Below, piece by piece: positions 6,256 through 6,365 of a stretch of 6,365 nucleotides of DNA. Source of the stretch: Saprospiraceae bacterium (lineage in GTDB: Bacteria; Bacteroidota; Bacteroidia; Chitinophagales; Saprospiraceae); assembly GCA_013001805.1 (NCBI GenBank), contig JABDLW010000692.1, positions 1-6,365 on the forward strand, in the 5' to 3' direction. The notes below the pieces were generated by a model. That model was not told the DNA's origin, searched no databases, and saw nothing but the letters and a program-made list of their open reading frames with translations. Within the stretch, counting starts at the first letter, position 1; every line of letters starts with the position of its first letter. The position numbers were made by a program, and so were the translations under genes.

Positions 6256-6365
6256 GGGTACCTCTATTTACCTCTGAATGAGGAAAAATTTAATAAGATG
6301 CGAGCCAGATAAGGCCGGAGGAAGAAAGATAGCCGTAGCTATCTGACTGACGATCAACGAAGTAT
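6256..6365. other. Non-coding tail downstream of the rightward operon
   Basis: No ORF is visible in the final 110 bp. TACCTCT is repeated with a 10-bp period (6259-6265 and 6269-6275), followed by a weak CCTC/GAGG stem (6271-6283) and AAAAATTT, a poor terminator at best. From about 6300 the composition changes to purine-rich, GC-richer sequence (AAGGCCGGAGGAAG) leading into a hairpin. The stretch may be the margin of a repeat or mobile element that continues past the right edge. Confidence 0.4.
6327..6344. repeat. Perfect 7-bp-stem hairpin near the right edge
   Basis: AGATAGC and GCTATCT flank the loop CGTA, giving a perfect 7-bp stem with a tetraloop. No T-run follows on the plus strand, so it is not a standard intrinsic terminator. 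The context, with GGCCGGAGGAAG just before it, resembles subterminal imperfect palindromes of IS200/RAYT-type elements, but no transposase is in view. Confidence 0.45.

Noticed and set aside
6271..6290. Intrinsic terminator after the rightward operon
   Set aside because: The stem is only 4 bp (CCTC/GAGG) and is followed by AAAAATTT instead of a T-run on the plus strand.
1..6365. CRISPR array, tRNA or rRNA genes, phage genes
   Set aside because: No regularly spaced repeats, no tRNA- or rRNA-like sequence and no phage protein signatures were seen on reading both strands.

Overview
The window looks like bacterial chromosome of moderate GC (by eye in the mid-40s percent). It probably comes from the Bacteroidota or a neighbouring FCB-group phylum. 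Most starts lack a clear Shine-Dalgarno, the rightward operon starts after an A-rich leader, and there is a secreted bacterial L-type lectin of a kind common in Bacteroidota. This is an inference; no rRNA or marker gene is present.

Layout: two gene sets diverge from a 432-bp intergenic region (2977-3408). The leftward set (minus strand) runs secreted L-type lectin (2215-2976), MtnA-type aldose-1-phosphate isomerase (979-2151), then a class II aldolase cut by the left edge of the window (start at 1019). The aldolase belongs to the aldolase/short-chain dehydrogenase fusion type, and its reading frame overlaps the end of the mtnA-like gene by 41 bp. The rightward set (plus strand) is a tight three-gene operon: a TIM-barrel 'phosphoenolpyruvate hydrolase-like' protein (3409-4272), a Tm-1-like/UPF0261 protein (4282-5511) and a creatininase-family metallohydrolase (5524-6255). 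Gaps are 9 and 12 nt. The last 110 bp are non-coding as far as visible and hold a 7-bp-stem hairpin that may be the edge of a repeat or mobile element.

How they may work together: the isomerase and aldolase pair up chemically. An aldose-1-phosphate (5-deoxyribose-1-P, methylthioribose-1-P or a related deoxy-sugar) would be isomerised to a ketose-1-phosphate and cleaved to dihydroxyacetone phosphate plus an aldehyde. The fused dehydrogenase domain, outside the window, would then oxidise or reduce the aldehyde. This matches the logic of the DHAP shunt/5-deoxyribose salvage and of rhamnose catabolism. The rightward operon carries, as two separate genes, the two halves of the plant Tm-1 protein, next to a possible amidohydrolase. 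The bacterial function of that pair is unknown to me. It is the least understood part of the window and the best candidate for an undescribed pathway. Whether the two sets serve one pathway is open: the divergent layout suggests it, but no regulator, transporter or kinase is visible here.
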